This document shows, in pieces, positions 54,934 through 63,148 of a stretch of DNA of 64,000 nucleotides. Under the pieces are notes generated by a model. It was not told the origin of the DNA. It saw only the letters and a program-made list of their open reading frames with translations, and did not search any database. Numbering within the stretch: the stretch's first letter is position 1; every line of letters starts with the position of its first letter. The stretch comes from S010-25 sp964441285 (GTDB lineage: Bacteria > Pseudomonadota > Gammaproteobacteria > SZUA-229), in assembly GCA_964441285.1 (NCBI GenBank), contig CAYTUK010000003.1:62001-126000 (forward strand). Direction: 5' to 3'. A program made the translations under genes and the position numbers.

Positions 54934-55797
54934 TTAAGCCTCAAACGCTACTCGCATTTTGTTTAGAGCATTCTTTTCCAGCTGACGAATGCGTTCGGCC
55001 GAAACACTAAATTCATCTGCCAGTTCATGCAGTGTTGCCTTGGTTTCATTCAGCCAACGGCGTTTAATAATTGTTTGGCTGCGTGCATCCAGTGTCGCCA
55101 GTGAGCTGGTCATCAGGCTTGAATCCTGTGAACGGGAATCATCCACTTCGAGCTGTTTTGCTGGGTCGGCACCGGCATCGGTTAGATAGGAGGCAGGGGT
55201 AAAGTTGCGCTCATCGTCGTCATTATTGTTGGTTGGCGAGTCAAACGTAATGTCATTGCCACTTAAGCGAGACTCCATTTCCAGCACGGTCTCCGGCTTA
55301 ACGCCTAAGGTTTCTGCGACATCTTGAACCTCTGCATGGCTAAACCATCCCAGACGTTTTTTTGAACTGCGTAATTTAAAAAACAGTTTGCGTTGTGGTT
55401 TGGTTGTTGCGATTTTAACAATACGCCAGTTGCGTAATACAAATTCATGGATTTCAGATTTTATCCAGTGCACAGCATAGGAAATCAGGCGTACTTCATG
55501 GATGGCCGAAAACCGTTTTACCGCTTTCATTAGTCCTATATTGCCTTCCTGTATCAGGTCGCCGAGTGGTAAGCCATAACCGCTATAACCCCGAGCAATT
55601 TTTACCACAAAGCGAAGGTTGGATAAAATGAGCTGTTGCGCTGCAGCCAGGTCATTTTTCTCTTCTAGCCGTACGGCAAGCGCACGCTCCTCCTCTGTGG
55701 TAAGTATGGGAACACTGTTTATTTGTCGAATATACGCCTCCAGGCTACCTGCTGACAGGCTGGCAATCTGGAGTGCGGGAACTAATGCTTTTGTCAT
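54934..55797 (-). CDS. rpoH: RNA polymerase sigma-32 factor RpoH
   Basis: RpoH directs transcription of heat-shock genes. The 287 residues show region 2 (NLRFVVKIARGYSGYGLPLG then DLIQEGNIGLMKAVKRF), the RpoH box QRKLFFKLRSSKKRL and region 4 (LHELADEFSVSAERIRQLEK). I chose ATG 55797, which has GAGAGAAGAAA upstream; an earlier in-frame start (55833) would lie inside the CIRCE operator. It follows ftsX, as in the ftsY-ftsE-ftsX-rpoH order of many proteobacteria. Confidence 0.94.
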   Translation of the reverse strand: MTKALVPALQIASLSAGSLEAYIRQINSVPILTTEEERALAVRLEEKNDLAAAQQLILSNLRFVVKIARGYSGYGLPLGDLIQEGNIGLMKAVKRFSAIHEVRLISYAVHWIKSEIHEFVLRNWRIVKIATTKPQRKLFFKLRSSKKRLGWFSHAEVQDVAETLGVKPETVLEMESRLSGNDITFDSPTNNNDDDERNFTPASYLTDAGADPAKQLEVDDSRSQDSSLMTSSLATLDARSQTIIKRRWLNETKATLHELADEFSVSAERIRQLEKNALNKMRVAFEA

Positions 55798-55822
55798 GGT
55801 TTCTTCTCTCATTTGGGTAATT

Positions 55823-55849
55823 CTAGCACTCAATCAGTGTGAGTGCTAA
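55823..55849. promoter_or_regulatory. CIRCE operator (HrcA site) upstream of rpoH
   Basis: CTAGCACTC (55823-55831), a 9-nt spacer and GAGTGCTAA (55841-55849) match the CIRCE consensus TTAGCACTC-N9-GAGTGCTAA at 17 of 18 positions. It lies 25 nt upstream of the rpoH start codon. HrcA normally represses through this site, so rpoH is probably derepressed when heat inactivates HrcA. Confidence 0.9.
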
Positions 55850-55970
55850 TAGAGCGAGAAGTTCAGCGTAATACGGATATTTATCTTTGTGTTCGGTTCA
55901 TTCATTTAGCGGTGTCGAGAGGGATGTTTTTAGTCAGATGAAAAATAACAGGCTTATACGAAAGTCGTGC

Positions 55971-56915
55971 TCAGGTGGGTTCAATTTCTTTCAGATGACG
56001 TGAAACAGCTAGCCATGAACCCGTCAGTCCAAGTAAGCAACTTATTGATATTAATATGAATATATTTGAAGGTCCTGGGCCGATTAAGCTGAAATTGCTA
56101 TGGTATAAAAGCGCCAGATGATGAACAGGTTGCTGGATCAGTAGAATAGAAATGCTGATCAGTAGCCAGGCGAGGATGCCGCCAAGCAGCCCATACCAGA
56201 AACCGGTGTAGAGAAAGGGGCGACGAATAAACGCATTAGAGGCACCGATGAGTTTGGCCACTTCTATTTCAGCGCGGCGGTTCTGGATATCCAGGCGAAT
56301 AGTATTGCCAACGATAAGTAATACGGCCAGCGCCAGCATCGAGCCAATAATCCAAATGCTGCGGTTGGCGATTTCTAACAGAGTAAACAGACGTTTCACC
56401 CACTGCACATCCAGTTGCGCGAGTTCAATCTGTTTTTCTGTTCTTAATTGTTGTACCAGTTGGGTGATTTTATCGGGTTGTCCCGGGGTTATAGCGGGTT
56501 GAATAGTTAACACAATGGGCAGCGGGTTCGTATTAAGAAATTTGAGCGCGTTATTAAACCCTGAATTTTTTTTAAACTGCGCTAGTCCGGTACTTTTATC
56601 GATGAGCGCGATGCTGAGGATGCTTTTGTTCAGACGTAATCGGCTGGCCAATTGTTGCGCCTGCTGTTTGTTTACCTGCGGATAAAGAAAAACTGAAATT
56701 TGTGTTGAGTTATCCCATTGTTGACTGAGGCCGCCAAGATTATTAACCGCGAGAAATAGTCCAGAGGGAAGGGTTAACGCAATGGCAATGACTGCAATAG
56801 TCATAAGCGTGGCAACGGGCTGTCGATATAATCGCCCCAGGCTAGCCAGCATAACCTGTAAGTGGTTCAGTATGTAGGCGGTAATACGCGAGTTTCTTGG
56901 TTTTTGTTTACGCAT
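55971..56915 (-). CDS. ftsX: Cell division protein FtsX
   Basis: FtsX is the membrane partner of FtsE; together they activate septal peptidoglycan hydrolases. The 314 residues have a cytoplasmic N-terminus, a first membrane helix (about 35-58), a periplasmic loop (about 60-180) and three C-terminal helices with the segment NRRAEIEVAKLIGASNAFIR, typical of the family. It starts 1 nt after the ftsE stop. Confidence 0.93.
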   Translation of the reverse strand: MRKQKPRNSRITAYILNHLQVMLASLGRLYRQPVATLMTIAVIAIALTLPSGLFLAVNNLGGLSQQWDNSTQISVFLYPQVNKQQAQQLASRLRLNKSILSIALIDKSTGLAQFKKNSGFNNALKFLNTNPLPIVLTIQPAITPGQPDKITQLVQQLRTEKQIELAQLDVQWVKRLFTLLEIANRSIWIIGSMLALAVLLIVGNTIRLDIQNRRAEIEVAKLIGASNAFIRRPFLYTGFWYGLLGGILAWLLISISILLIQQPVHHLALLYHSNFSLIGPGPSNIFILISISCLLGLTGSWLAVSRHLKEIEPT

Positions 56916-56916
56916 T

Positions 56917-57594
56917 TCAGACCGGATGACAGGGTAGGGTATTGTCGCTTACCTGACCGTCTTGCAGGCTAATAACTGGTGCGCCCATGCGGGAAATTAA
57001 GTCCAGATTATGACTGGCGATTAATACGCTGGTGCCAACCTGATTAAAACGGGCAAATAGCTGCATAATATCGCGGGAAAGTTCGGGGTCAAGATTGCCC
57101 GTAGGTTCGTCAGCCAGCAACAGCGCGGGTTTGTGCACAATCGCTCTGGCAATGCCAACCCGTTGTTGCTCACCACCAGAGAGGGTGATGGGGTTGGCTT
57201 TTTCCTTACTCAGCAGACCTACCTGATTGAGCGCCGCACGGACACGTTTATGTATTTCATTATGCCGATAACCCTGAATCACCAGCGGCATGGCAACGTT
57301 ATCACAAACCGGGCGGTCGTAGAGCAGGTGATGGTTCTGAAAGATAATGCCGATATTGCGCCGTACATAGGGGACTTTTTGATTACCAATATTATTTAGA
57401 TTAACTCCGTCAAGAAATATCTGTCCACGCGTTGGGCGTTCGATCATTGCAATCAGTTTTAGTAGTGTGCTTTTACCAGCACCTGAGTGACCGGTGAGAA
57501 AGGCCATCTGGCCTTTGAGTAAACGCAGGTTGACTCGGCTTAATGCATCGTGACCGCCGGGGTAGCGCTTACTGACATTATCAAAGTGAATCAT
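56917..57594 (-). CDS. ftsE: Cell division ATP-binding protein FtsE
   Basis: FtsE is the ABC ATPase that drives FtsX. The 225 residues show Walker A GHSGAGKST near residue 36, the signature LSGGEQQRVGIARA, Walker B LLLADEPTGNLD and the H-loop ASHNLDL. It is followed directly by ftsX and preceded by ftsY after 106 nt. Confidence 0.95.
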   Translation of the reverse strand: MIHFDNVSKRYPGGHDALSRVNLRLLKGQMAFLTGHSGAGKSTLLKLIAMIERPTRGQIFLDGVNLNNIGNQKVPYVRRNIGIIFQNHHLLYDRPVCDNVAMPLVIQGYRHNEIHKRVRAALNQVGLLSKEKANPITLSGGEQQRVGIARAIVHKPALLLADEPTGNLDPELSRDIMQLFARFNQVGTSVLIASHNLDLISRMGAPVISLQDGQVSDNTLPCHPV

Positions 57595-57700
57595 ATTGTT
57601 ATACGGTAAAAGTTGTTATACGGTAAAAAGTGAAGTGGCCATTTTGCCGTGTTCCACTGACTGTTTTCGGGCTTTTATGTTTCATGCGACGACCGTTTTG

Positions 57701-58771
57701 TTATTTCAGCAGGGCTTCGACAAACTCACTGGCATTAAACAGGCGTAGGTCATTAATGCCTTCGCCAATACCGATAAAACGTATCGGTAGATTCAGCGTT
57801 TTGGCAATAGAGAACAGAATACCGCCTTTTGCGGTGCCGTCAAGTTTAGTTACGGCAAGCCCGGTCAGGCCGATGCTGCGATGAAATTGCTGTACCTGAT
57901 GTAGTGCGTTCTGGCCAAAACTGGCATCCATAACAATCAGAGTTTCATGGGGTGCTTGGGAGTCAATTTTGGCTAATACGCGTTTGATTTTCTTCAGCTC
58001 CTCCATTAAATTATCCTGTGTATGCAGGCGGCCAGCGGTATCAGCAATCACCACATCAATATTTTTTGAACTTGCTGATTCTACGGCATCAAAGATAACG
58101 GATGCGGCATCGGCACCGGTGCCCTGTGCAATAACAGGAACCTGGTTGCGTTTTCCCCATTCCTGTAACTGCTCGACAGCAGCAGCGCGAAAAGTGTCAC
58201 CCGCAGCCAGCATGACACTTTTACCCTGTTGTTTAAAATGGTTGGCGAGTTTGCCGATGCTGGTGGTTTTGCCCGCGCCGTTTATGCCAACGACAAGAAT
58301 AACAAAGGGTCGAGTTTTATTGTCCAGTATCAGCGGTTGTTCGCAGGGTTGTAAAATTGTTTCCATAACATGGGCTAAAGTATGGTGTAATGCGGTTTCG
58401 TTATTTATCGCTTTGCGAGCAAGGTTGTTGTGTAATTCGTTAATAATGGTTGTGGTTGCTTCCATGCCCACATCGGCGCTGAGTAACTGGGTTTCGAGTT
58501 CATCAAGCATGTCCTGATCGATGTCTTTTTTACCCAGAATAAAATCTGCCATGCTGTCAGCAAATCCGCGTCGGGTTTTTGCCAGTGAGTGGCTTAGATC
58601 GTTCTGTCCGGTTGCATCAACATCGCTGCCAGATAGCTGGTTTGTCGTGGCATCCATTGCTGGTGATGCGTTTTCATGCGGGTTTTCCTCGTTGTCTGTC
58701 GTAGAAATAGTCGTATCCGCGGCAGGTGAATCCGTTTTTTTCTGTTTGCGTTTTTTAATGAAACCGAACAT
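57701..58771 (-). CDS. ftsY: Signal recognition particle receptor FtsY
   Basis: FtsY is the membrane-associated GTPase that receives the signal recognition particle. The 356 residues have a charged, Asp/Asn/Ser-rich N-terminal A domain (about 1-60), the helical N domain and the GTPase domain with G1 GINGAGKTTSIGK, DTAGRLHTQDNLM, TKLDGTAKGG and the closing GIGEGINDLRLFNASEFVEA. It is divergent from the M16 peptidase genes. Confidence 0.95.
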   Translation of the reverse strand: MFGFIKKRKQKKTDSPAADTTISTTDNEENPHENASPAMDATTNQLSGSDVDATGQNDLSHSLAKTRRGFADSMADFILGKKDIDQDMLDELETQLLSADVGMEATTTIINELHNNLARKAINNETALHHTLAHVMETILQPCEQPLILDNKTRPFVILVVGINGAGKTTSIGKLANHFKQQGKSVMLAAGDTFRAAAVEQLQEWGKRNQVPVIAQGTGADAASVIFDAVESASSKNIDVVIADTAGRLHTQDNLMEELKKIKRVLAKIDSQAPHETLIVMDASFGQNALHQVQQFHRSIGLTGLAVTKLDGTAKGGILFSIAKTLNLPIRFIGIGEGINDLRLFNASEFVEALLK

Positions 58772-58899
58772 AATTTTTTTAATAATAAAGTTTTACGTTA
58801 ATGATGAATTGTAGTGGTGTAAATGGGGGAGATATCCTATCATCACCCAGTTGCTGGTTACGCAGTATGTTAACAAACATTTCCAGAGAATAATTACTT

Positions 58900-60330
58900 A
58901 TGAAGATGAAGTTTATAATTATAACTGTCGCTGTGCTTTCAATGGTGTCAGGGTTGCCGTTATTTGCCGCAAACAGGAGTGCTAAACTGTCAGAACATGT
59001 GGAGAAGGGCGTACAGAGTTATCAATTACACAATGGTCTGAAAGTGCTGGTAATAGAAAATCACCGTGCACCCGTGGTGGTCTCACAAATCTGGTATAAA
59101 GTTGGCTCCAGTTACGAACATGCAGGGATTACGGGCTTATCCCATGTTGTCGAACATATGATGTTTAAAGGCACGCCAAAATACCCGGCAGGTAAATTTT
59201 CAGAAATTATTGCCCAGAAGGGTGGGCGTGAGAATGCCTTTACTGGGGCGGATTACACGGCTTACTTCCAGCGTATTGCAAAGCAGCATCTTGCCCTGTG
59301 TTTTAAACTGGAAGCTGACCGCATGCACAATCTTCTATTAAAAAAATCAGCGTTTAAAAAAGAGATTGAAGTGATTAAGGAAGAGCGCCGTATGCGTACT
59401 GATGATAAACCTATGGCGCTCACTGCCGAGCGTCTTAATGCAGCGGCTTTTGCCAATGACCCCTACCATCATCCAGTAATTGGCTGGATGGAAGATCTGA
59501 ATAAACTGACCGTAAAGGATGTCCGAAAATGGTATAAAAAATGGTATGCACCCAATAATGCTACGCTGGTTGTTGATGGCGATGTTAATGCGGCCGATGT
59601 TTTTCGGTTGGCGAACAAATATTTTGGTGCTATCCCCAAATCCAGTATCCCCAGATTAAAGCCACGCCTGGAACCTGAACAGTTTGGTCTGCAACGCCTG
59701 AAGGTTGAAGTACCAGCAAAGGTGCCTTATTTAGTGATGGGCTACAAAGTGCCCGTGTTAATGACGGTTAAAAAGAAATGGCAGGCCTATGCGCTGGAAG
59801 TATTGGCCGGCATACTGGATGGCGGTGACAGTTCGCGCTTGAGTAAAAATCTTGTCCGTGGGCAGCAAATCGCAGCCAGTGCTAGTGCCGGTTATGACAT
59901 GACAGCCAGATATGAAAGCCTGTTTACGCTGTCAGCCATACCCAATGATGGCATTTCTGTTCATACACTGGAGATCGCGTTACGTAAGCAGGTTGCTGCT
60001 TTACAGGCGGCTCGGGTGAATCCGCAAGAGCTGGAGAGAGTGAAGGCACAGGTGGTGGCATCGAATGTTTACCAGCAAGACTCAAGTTTTTATCAGGCGA
60101 TGGACGTGGGTATGCTGGAAACAGTGGGACTGCACTGGCAAGTGAAAGATGAATATGTAAAAGATATTCAGGCAATTACTGCCAGGCAAGTTCAACAGGT
60201 GGCAAAAAAATATCTAGTTGATACAGGATTGACGATAGCCGTGCTGGATCCACTACCCATAAAAGCAAAACCAGGCAAATTCTTACAGATACCAGTGAAC
60301 GGGATTGGTGGAGGTCGTTATGTTCGCTAA
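58900..60330 (+). CDS. M16 zinc peptidase, catalytic subunit
   Basis: This 476-residue pitrilysin-family protein has a signal peptide (hydrophobic residues about 5-23) and the inverted zinc motif HVVEH (His 82, Glu 85, His 86) in GLSHVVEHMMFKGTPKYPAG, plus a distal acidic cluster EIEVIKEERRMR that supplies the third ligand. The second, non-catalytic domain follows (FGAIPKSSIP ... GGDSSRLSKNLVRGQQIA). It overlaps the next gene by 11 nt, and the two probably form a heterodimer in the periplasm. The substrate is unknown. Confidence 0.88.
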   Translation: MKMKFIIITVAVLSMVSGLPLFAANRSAKLSEHVEKGVQSYQLHNGLKVLVIENHRAPVVVSQIWYKVGSSYEHAGITGLSHVVEHMMFKGTPKYPAGKFSEIIAQKGGRENAFTGADYTAYFQRIAKQHLALCFKLEADRMHNLLLKKSAFKKEIEVIKEERRMRTDDKPMALTAERLNAAAFANDPYHHPVIGWMEDLNKLTVKDVRKWYKKWYAPNNATLVVDGDVNAADVFRLANKYFGAIPKSSIPRLKPRLEPEQFGLQRLKVEVPAKVPYLVMGYKVPVLMTVKKKWQAYALEVLAGILDGGDSSRLSKNLVRGQQIAASASAGYDMTARYESLFTLSAIPNDGISVHTLEIALRKQVAALQAARVNPQELERVKAQVVASNVYQQDSSFYQAMDVGMLETVGLHWQVKDEYVKDIQAITARQVQQVAKKYLVDTGLTIAVLDPLPIKAKPGKFLQIPVNGIGGGRYVR

Positions 60331-61708
60331 CACAATAATTATGCGCCATGTATTAGTATTACAGAAAAATGTATCCGTAATAAAGAAAACTACGCTGTTT
60401 TTAGCTGGGGTCTTTTTACTCTCTAACAGTTTACTGGCTCAGGCGATACCAAAGGTTCAGACCTGGACGACACAAAATGGTGCCAAAGTCCTGTTTATCC
60501 CCACCAAAGGTATTCCCATGCTCGATGTGCGCATCACCTTCGATGCGGGCAGTGCCCGTGACCAGGGTTTGAGTGGTCTGGCGGTGTTAACCAACAGTTT
60601 ACTGGCTGACGGTGTGGTCGGCATGAATGCGCAACATGTTGCTGAGGCGTTTGAGTCGGTGGGAGCACAATACAGCAATGATGCATTGCGTGATATGGCC
60701 TTGCTGAGTCTGCGCACGTTGACGGGGCAGCGTTATCTGCAGCGTGCATTAGCTACTTTTCGGAAAGTATTGACACAGCCCAGTTTTCCACAGAAAGCAT
60801 TTAAACGTGAACTGGAACAGATGAAAGTGGGGGTGCAGGCGAGTGAGCAATCCCCTGAAGCGATTGCCAGTAAAGCCTTCTATAAAGCTATTTATGGTAA
60901 TCACCCTTACGCATCACCGGTTTCCGGGACAAGAGAAAGTTTAAATAAAATAACGCTGCAGGAAGTGCGGAAATTTTATCATAAATATTATGTGGCTAAA
61001 AATGCAACCATTGCAGTTGTTGGTGAAGTTACCCGTTCACAGGCAGAAAAGATTATTCAAACGCTGGTATCGGCGTTACCAGCAGGTAAAAAAGCGGCCG
61101 CTTTACCGGCGGTTAAAGCGTTAACAAAAGCGAAAACTATCGTTATTAATTACCCCTCCAGTCAGACGCATATTTATGAAGGTCAGCCGGGAATTAAGCG
61201 CGGTGACAAAGATTATTTTACATTGTATATGGCTAATCAGCCGTTTGGTGGTAGCGGGTTTTCATCACGTCTGATGCATGTAATACGTGAGAAAAATGGG
61301 CTGGTTTATAGTGTCTACAGTTACTTTTTACCCATGCGTAAAGACGGGCCGTTTATAATGGGCATGCAGACACGGACGAGTAAAACGGACGAAGCGCTGT
61401 CTTTATTAAATGCACAATTGCGTAAATATTTAAAGACTGGCCCGAGTAAAGCTGAGCTGGCTGCAAGTAAGAGTAATGTGATTAGTGGTTTCCCATTGAA
61501 TATTGACAGTAACAGTAAGTTGCTGGGTTATATTGGCATGATCGGTTTTTATGATCTACCAACGGATTATCTTGATTCCTTCACTGATCACATTAAAGCG
61601 GTAAGTTTGGCAGAAATTAATGCTGCCATGAAACGCCGGTTAAATGCGAATAAAATGGTTACAGTCATTGTTGGTAAGGTAAAAGCTACAGCTAAAGCAA
61701 AGAAATAA
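60320..61708 (+). CDS. M16 peptidase-like protein, non-catalytic subunit
   Basis: The 462-residue partner of the preceding gene lacks the HxxEH motif (the region reads LAVLTNSLLADGVVG) but keeps the substrate-binding Arg/Tyr segment LMHVIREKNGLVYSVYSY near the C-terminal half, as known for the inactive subunit of M16B pairs. It has an N-terminal hydrophobic signal (about residues 25-42). I chose ATG 60320, with GGAGG 5 nt upstream at 60310-60314; this gives an 11-nt overlap with the catalytic gene. Confidence 0.88.
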   Translation: MFANTIIMRHVLVLQKNVSVIKKTTLFLAGVFLLSNSLLAQAIPKVQTWTTQNGAKVLFIPTKGIPMLDVRITFDAGSARDQGLSGLAVLTNSLLADGVVGMNAQHVAEAFESVGAQYSNDALRDMALLSLRTLTGQRYLQRALATFRKVLTQPSFPQKAFKRELEQMKVGVQASEQSPEAIASKAFYKAIYGNHPYASPVSGTRESLNKITLQEVRKFYHKYYVAKNATIAVVGEVTRSQAEKIIQTLVSALPAGKKAAALPAVKALTKAKTIVINYPSSQTHIYEGQPGIKRGDKDYFTLYMANQPFGGSGFSSRLMHVIREKNGLVYSVYSYFLPMRKDGPFIMGMQTRTSKTDEALSLLNAQLRKYLKTGPSKAELAASKSNVISGFPLNIDSNSKLLGYIGMIGFYDLPTDYLDSFTDHIKAVSLAEINAAMKRRLNANKMVTVIVGKVKATAKAKK

Positions 61709-61731
61709 AATGCCTGACAGGAGCAGATAAC

Positions 61732-62310
61732 GTGGCCAGGCGTGGTAGCTGTCGAATTATTGCTGGAAACTGGCGTGGGCGTAATATCTGGTTTGATGAT
61801 GCAGAAGGTTTACGTCCAACCACTAGTCGTGTGCGCGAAACGGTGTTTAACTGGTTACAGGCTGATTTGGCAGGCAGTTATTGTCTGGACTGTTTTGCAG
61901 GTAGTGGTGTTCTGGGGTTTGAAGCCGTTTCACGAGGCGCTGAACATGTATGGCTGCTGGAAAATAATCCAGTCACAGTGTGTAATTTAAAAAAAAACAT
62001 TGTTGCACTGGCGGCAACAAATATAGTTTTACAAAAAGTGGATGCAATACGCTGGCTGACACAGGTGCAGCAACAGGCAAGTCCACAGACATTTAATATT
62101 GTCTTCCTCGACCCGCCTTATCAGGCAGAATTATTACAGCAAAGTTGCACTTTGTTAGCACAGAGCAGATTATTGTGTCCTGGGGCAAAGATTTACCTGG
62201 AACATGCACTGGGTGGTAATATCGAAGTGCCACAGCATTGGCAGCTACTTAAAGACAAAGTGGCAGGTCAGCTAGTCTATAAACTTTATGTTAATTTGCC
62301 TGCCGAGTAA
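61732..62310 (+). CDS. rsmD: 16S rRNA (guanine-966-N2)-methyltransferase
   Basis: RsmD methylates G966 of 16S rRNA. The 192-residue protein shows RIIAGNWRGRNIWF, LRPTTSRVRETVFNWLQ, the SAM-binding DCFAGSGVLGFEAVSRGA and the catalytic DPPY in VFLDPPYQAELL. It starts at GTG 61732 with CAGGAG 7 nt upstream. It lies between the M16 pair and coaD. Confidence 0.93.
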   Translation: MARRGSCRIIAGNWRGRNIWFDDAEGLRPTTSRVRETVFNWLQADLAGSYCLDCFAGSGVLGFEAVSRGAEHVWLLENNPVTVCNLKKNIVALAATNIVLQKVDAIRWLTQVQQQASPQTFNIVFLDPPYQAELLQQSCTLLAQSRLLCPGAKIYLEHALGGNIEVPQHWQLLKDKVAGQLVYKLYVNLPAE

Positions 62311-62339
62311 ATGGCAGGTATTTTCTGGAGAAGAATCTT

Positions 62340-62825
62340 GTGTCTGTGATTGCGGTTTATCCGGGAACGTTCGACCCGGTGACTAATGGCCATACTGATC
62401 TAATCGCGCGCGCTGCCGGTATTTTTGAAACGGTGATCGTAGCGATTGCAGCAAACCCGACAAAAACACCTTTATTTGATTTAAGTCAGCGTGTGTTAAT
62501 GGCGCAGAAGATATTATGTGACTTTGAAAATGTTGAAGTTTGCGGGTTTTCTGAGTTACTGGTGGATTATGCCAGGGCACGCCATGCCAGAGTTATTTTG
62601 CGTGGTTTACGTGCAGTATCCGATTTTGAATTTGAAATGCAGCTAGCGAGCATGAACCGCCAACTGGATCATTCGGTTGAAACCGTCTTTATGACACCGG
62701 GTGATGAAACCAGCTTTATTTCATCTTCACTGGTTAAGGAAATTGCGTTTCATGGCGGGGATGTTTCACAGTTTGTCCATGAAAGCATTGTGGAAGAATT
62801 AAAAAATGTTAAGGATAAAATATAA
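62340..62825 (+). CDS. coaD: Phosphopantetheine adenylyltransferase
   Basis: CoaD adenylates 4'-phosphopantetheine in coenzyme A synthesis. The 161 residues show AVYPGTFDPVTNGHTDLI (the HxGH-type nucleotidyltransferase motif), LRGLRAVSDFEFEMQLASMN and ISSSLVKEIAFHGGDVSQFV. It starts at GTG 62340 with CTGGAGAAG upstream. The rsmD-coaD order is common. Confidence 0.95.
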   Translation: MSVIAVYPGTFDPVTNGHTDLIARAAGIFETVIVAIAANPTKTPLFDLSQRVLMAQKILCDFENVEVCGFSELLVDYARARHARVILRGLRAVSDFEFEMQLASMNRQLDHSVETVFMTPGDETSFISSSLVKEIAFHGGDVSQFVHESIVEELKNVKDKI

Positions 62826-62876
62826 CAGCGTGACATGCTTATGATTAAAACCCGCGTAGCTTAAGTAGAGTTCTTT

Positions 62877-63125
62877 ATGGCATTAATAATTACTGATGAA
62901 TGCATCAACTGTGATGTGTGTGAACCTGAGTGTCCGAATGACGCAATCAGCCCGGGGGATGAAATTTACGTAATCGATTTTGACTTATGTACCGAATGTG
63001 TCGGCCATTATGAAACTTCTCAATGTGTTGAAGTGTGTCCCGTTGACTGCATTCCGTTTGATCCCGATCATGAAGAAACAAAAGATGAATTGCTGGAGAA
63101 ATACCATCAACTGTCGGGAGATTAG
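62877..63125 (+). CDS. YfhL-type 2[4Fe-4S] ferredoxin
   Basis: The 82-residue ferredoxin has two cluster-binding motifs: CINCDVCEPECP near residue 9 and CTECVGHYETSQCVEVCPVD near residue 38, with the insertion between the second and third Cys that defines the YfhL / Allochromatium-type ferredoxins. It is cytoplasmic and electron-carrying; its partner is unknown. A coaD-fdx order is common in gammaproteobacteria. Confidence 0.92.
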   Translation: MALIITDECINCDVCEPECPNDAISPGDEIYVIDFDLCTECVGHYETSQCVEVCPVDCIPFDPDHEETKDELLEKYHQLSGD

Positions 63126-63148
63126 CCAGGGAAGCCCTGAATATTGTT

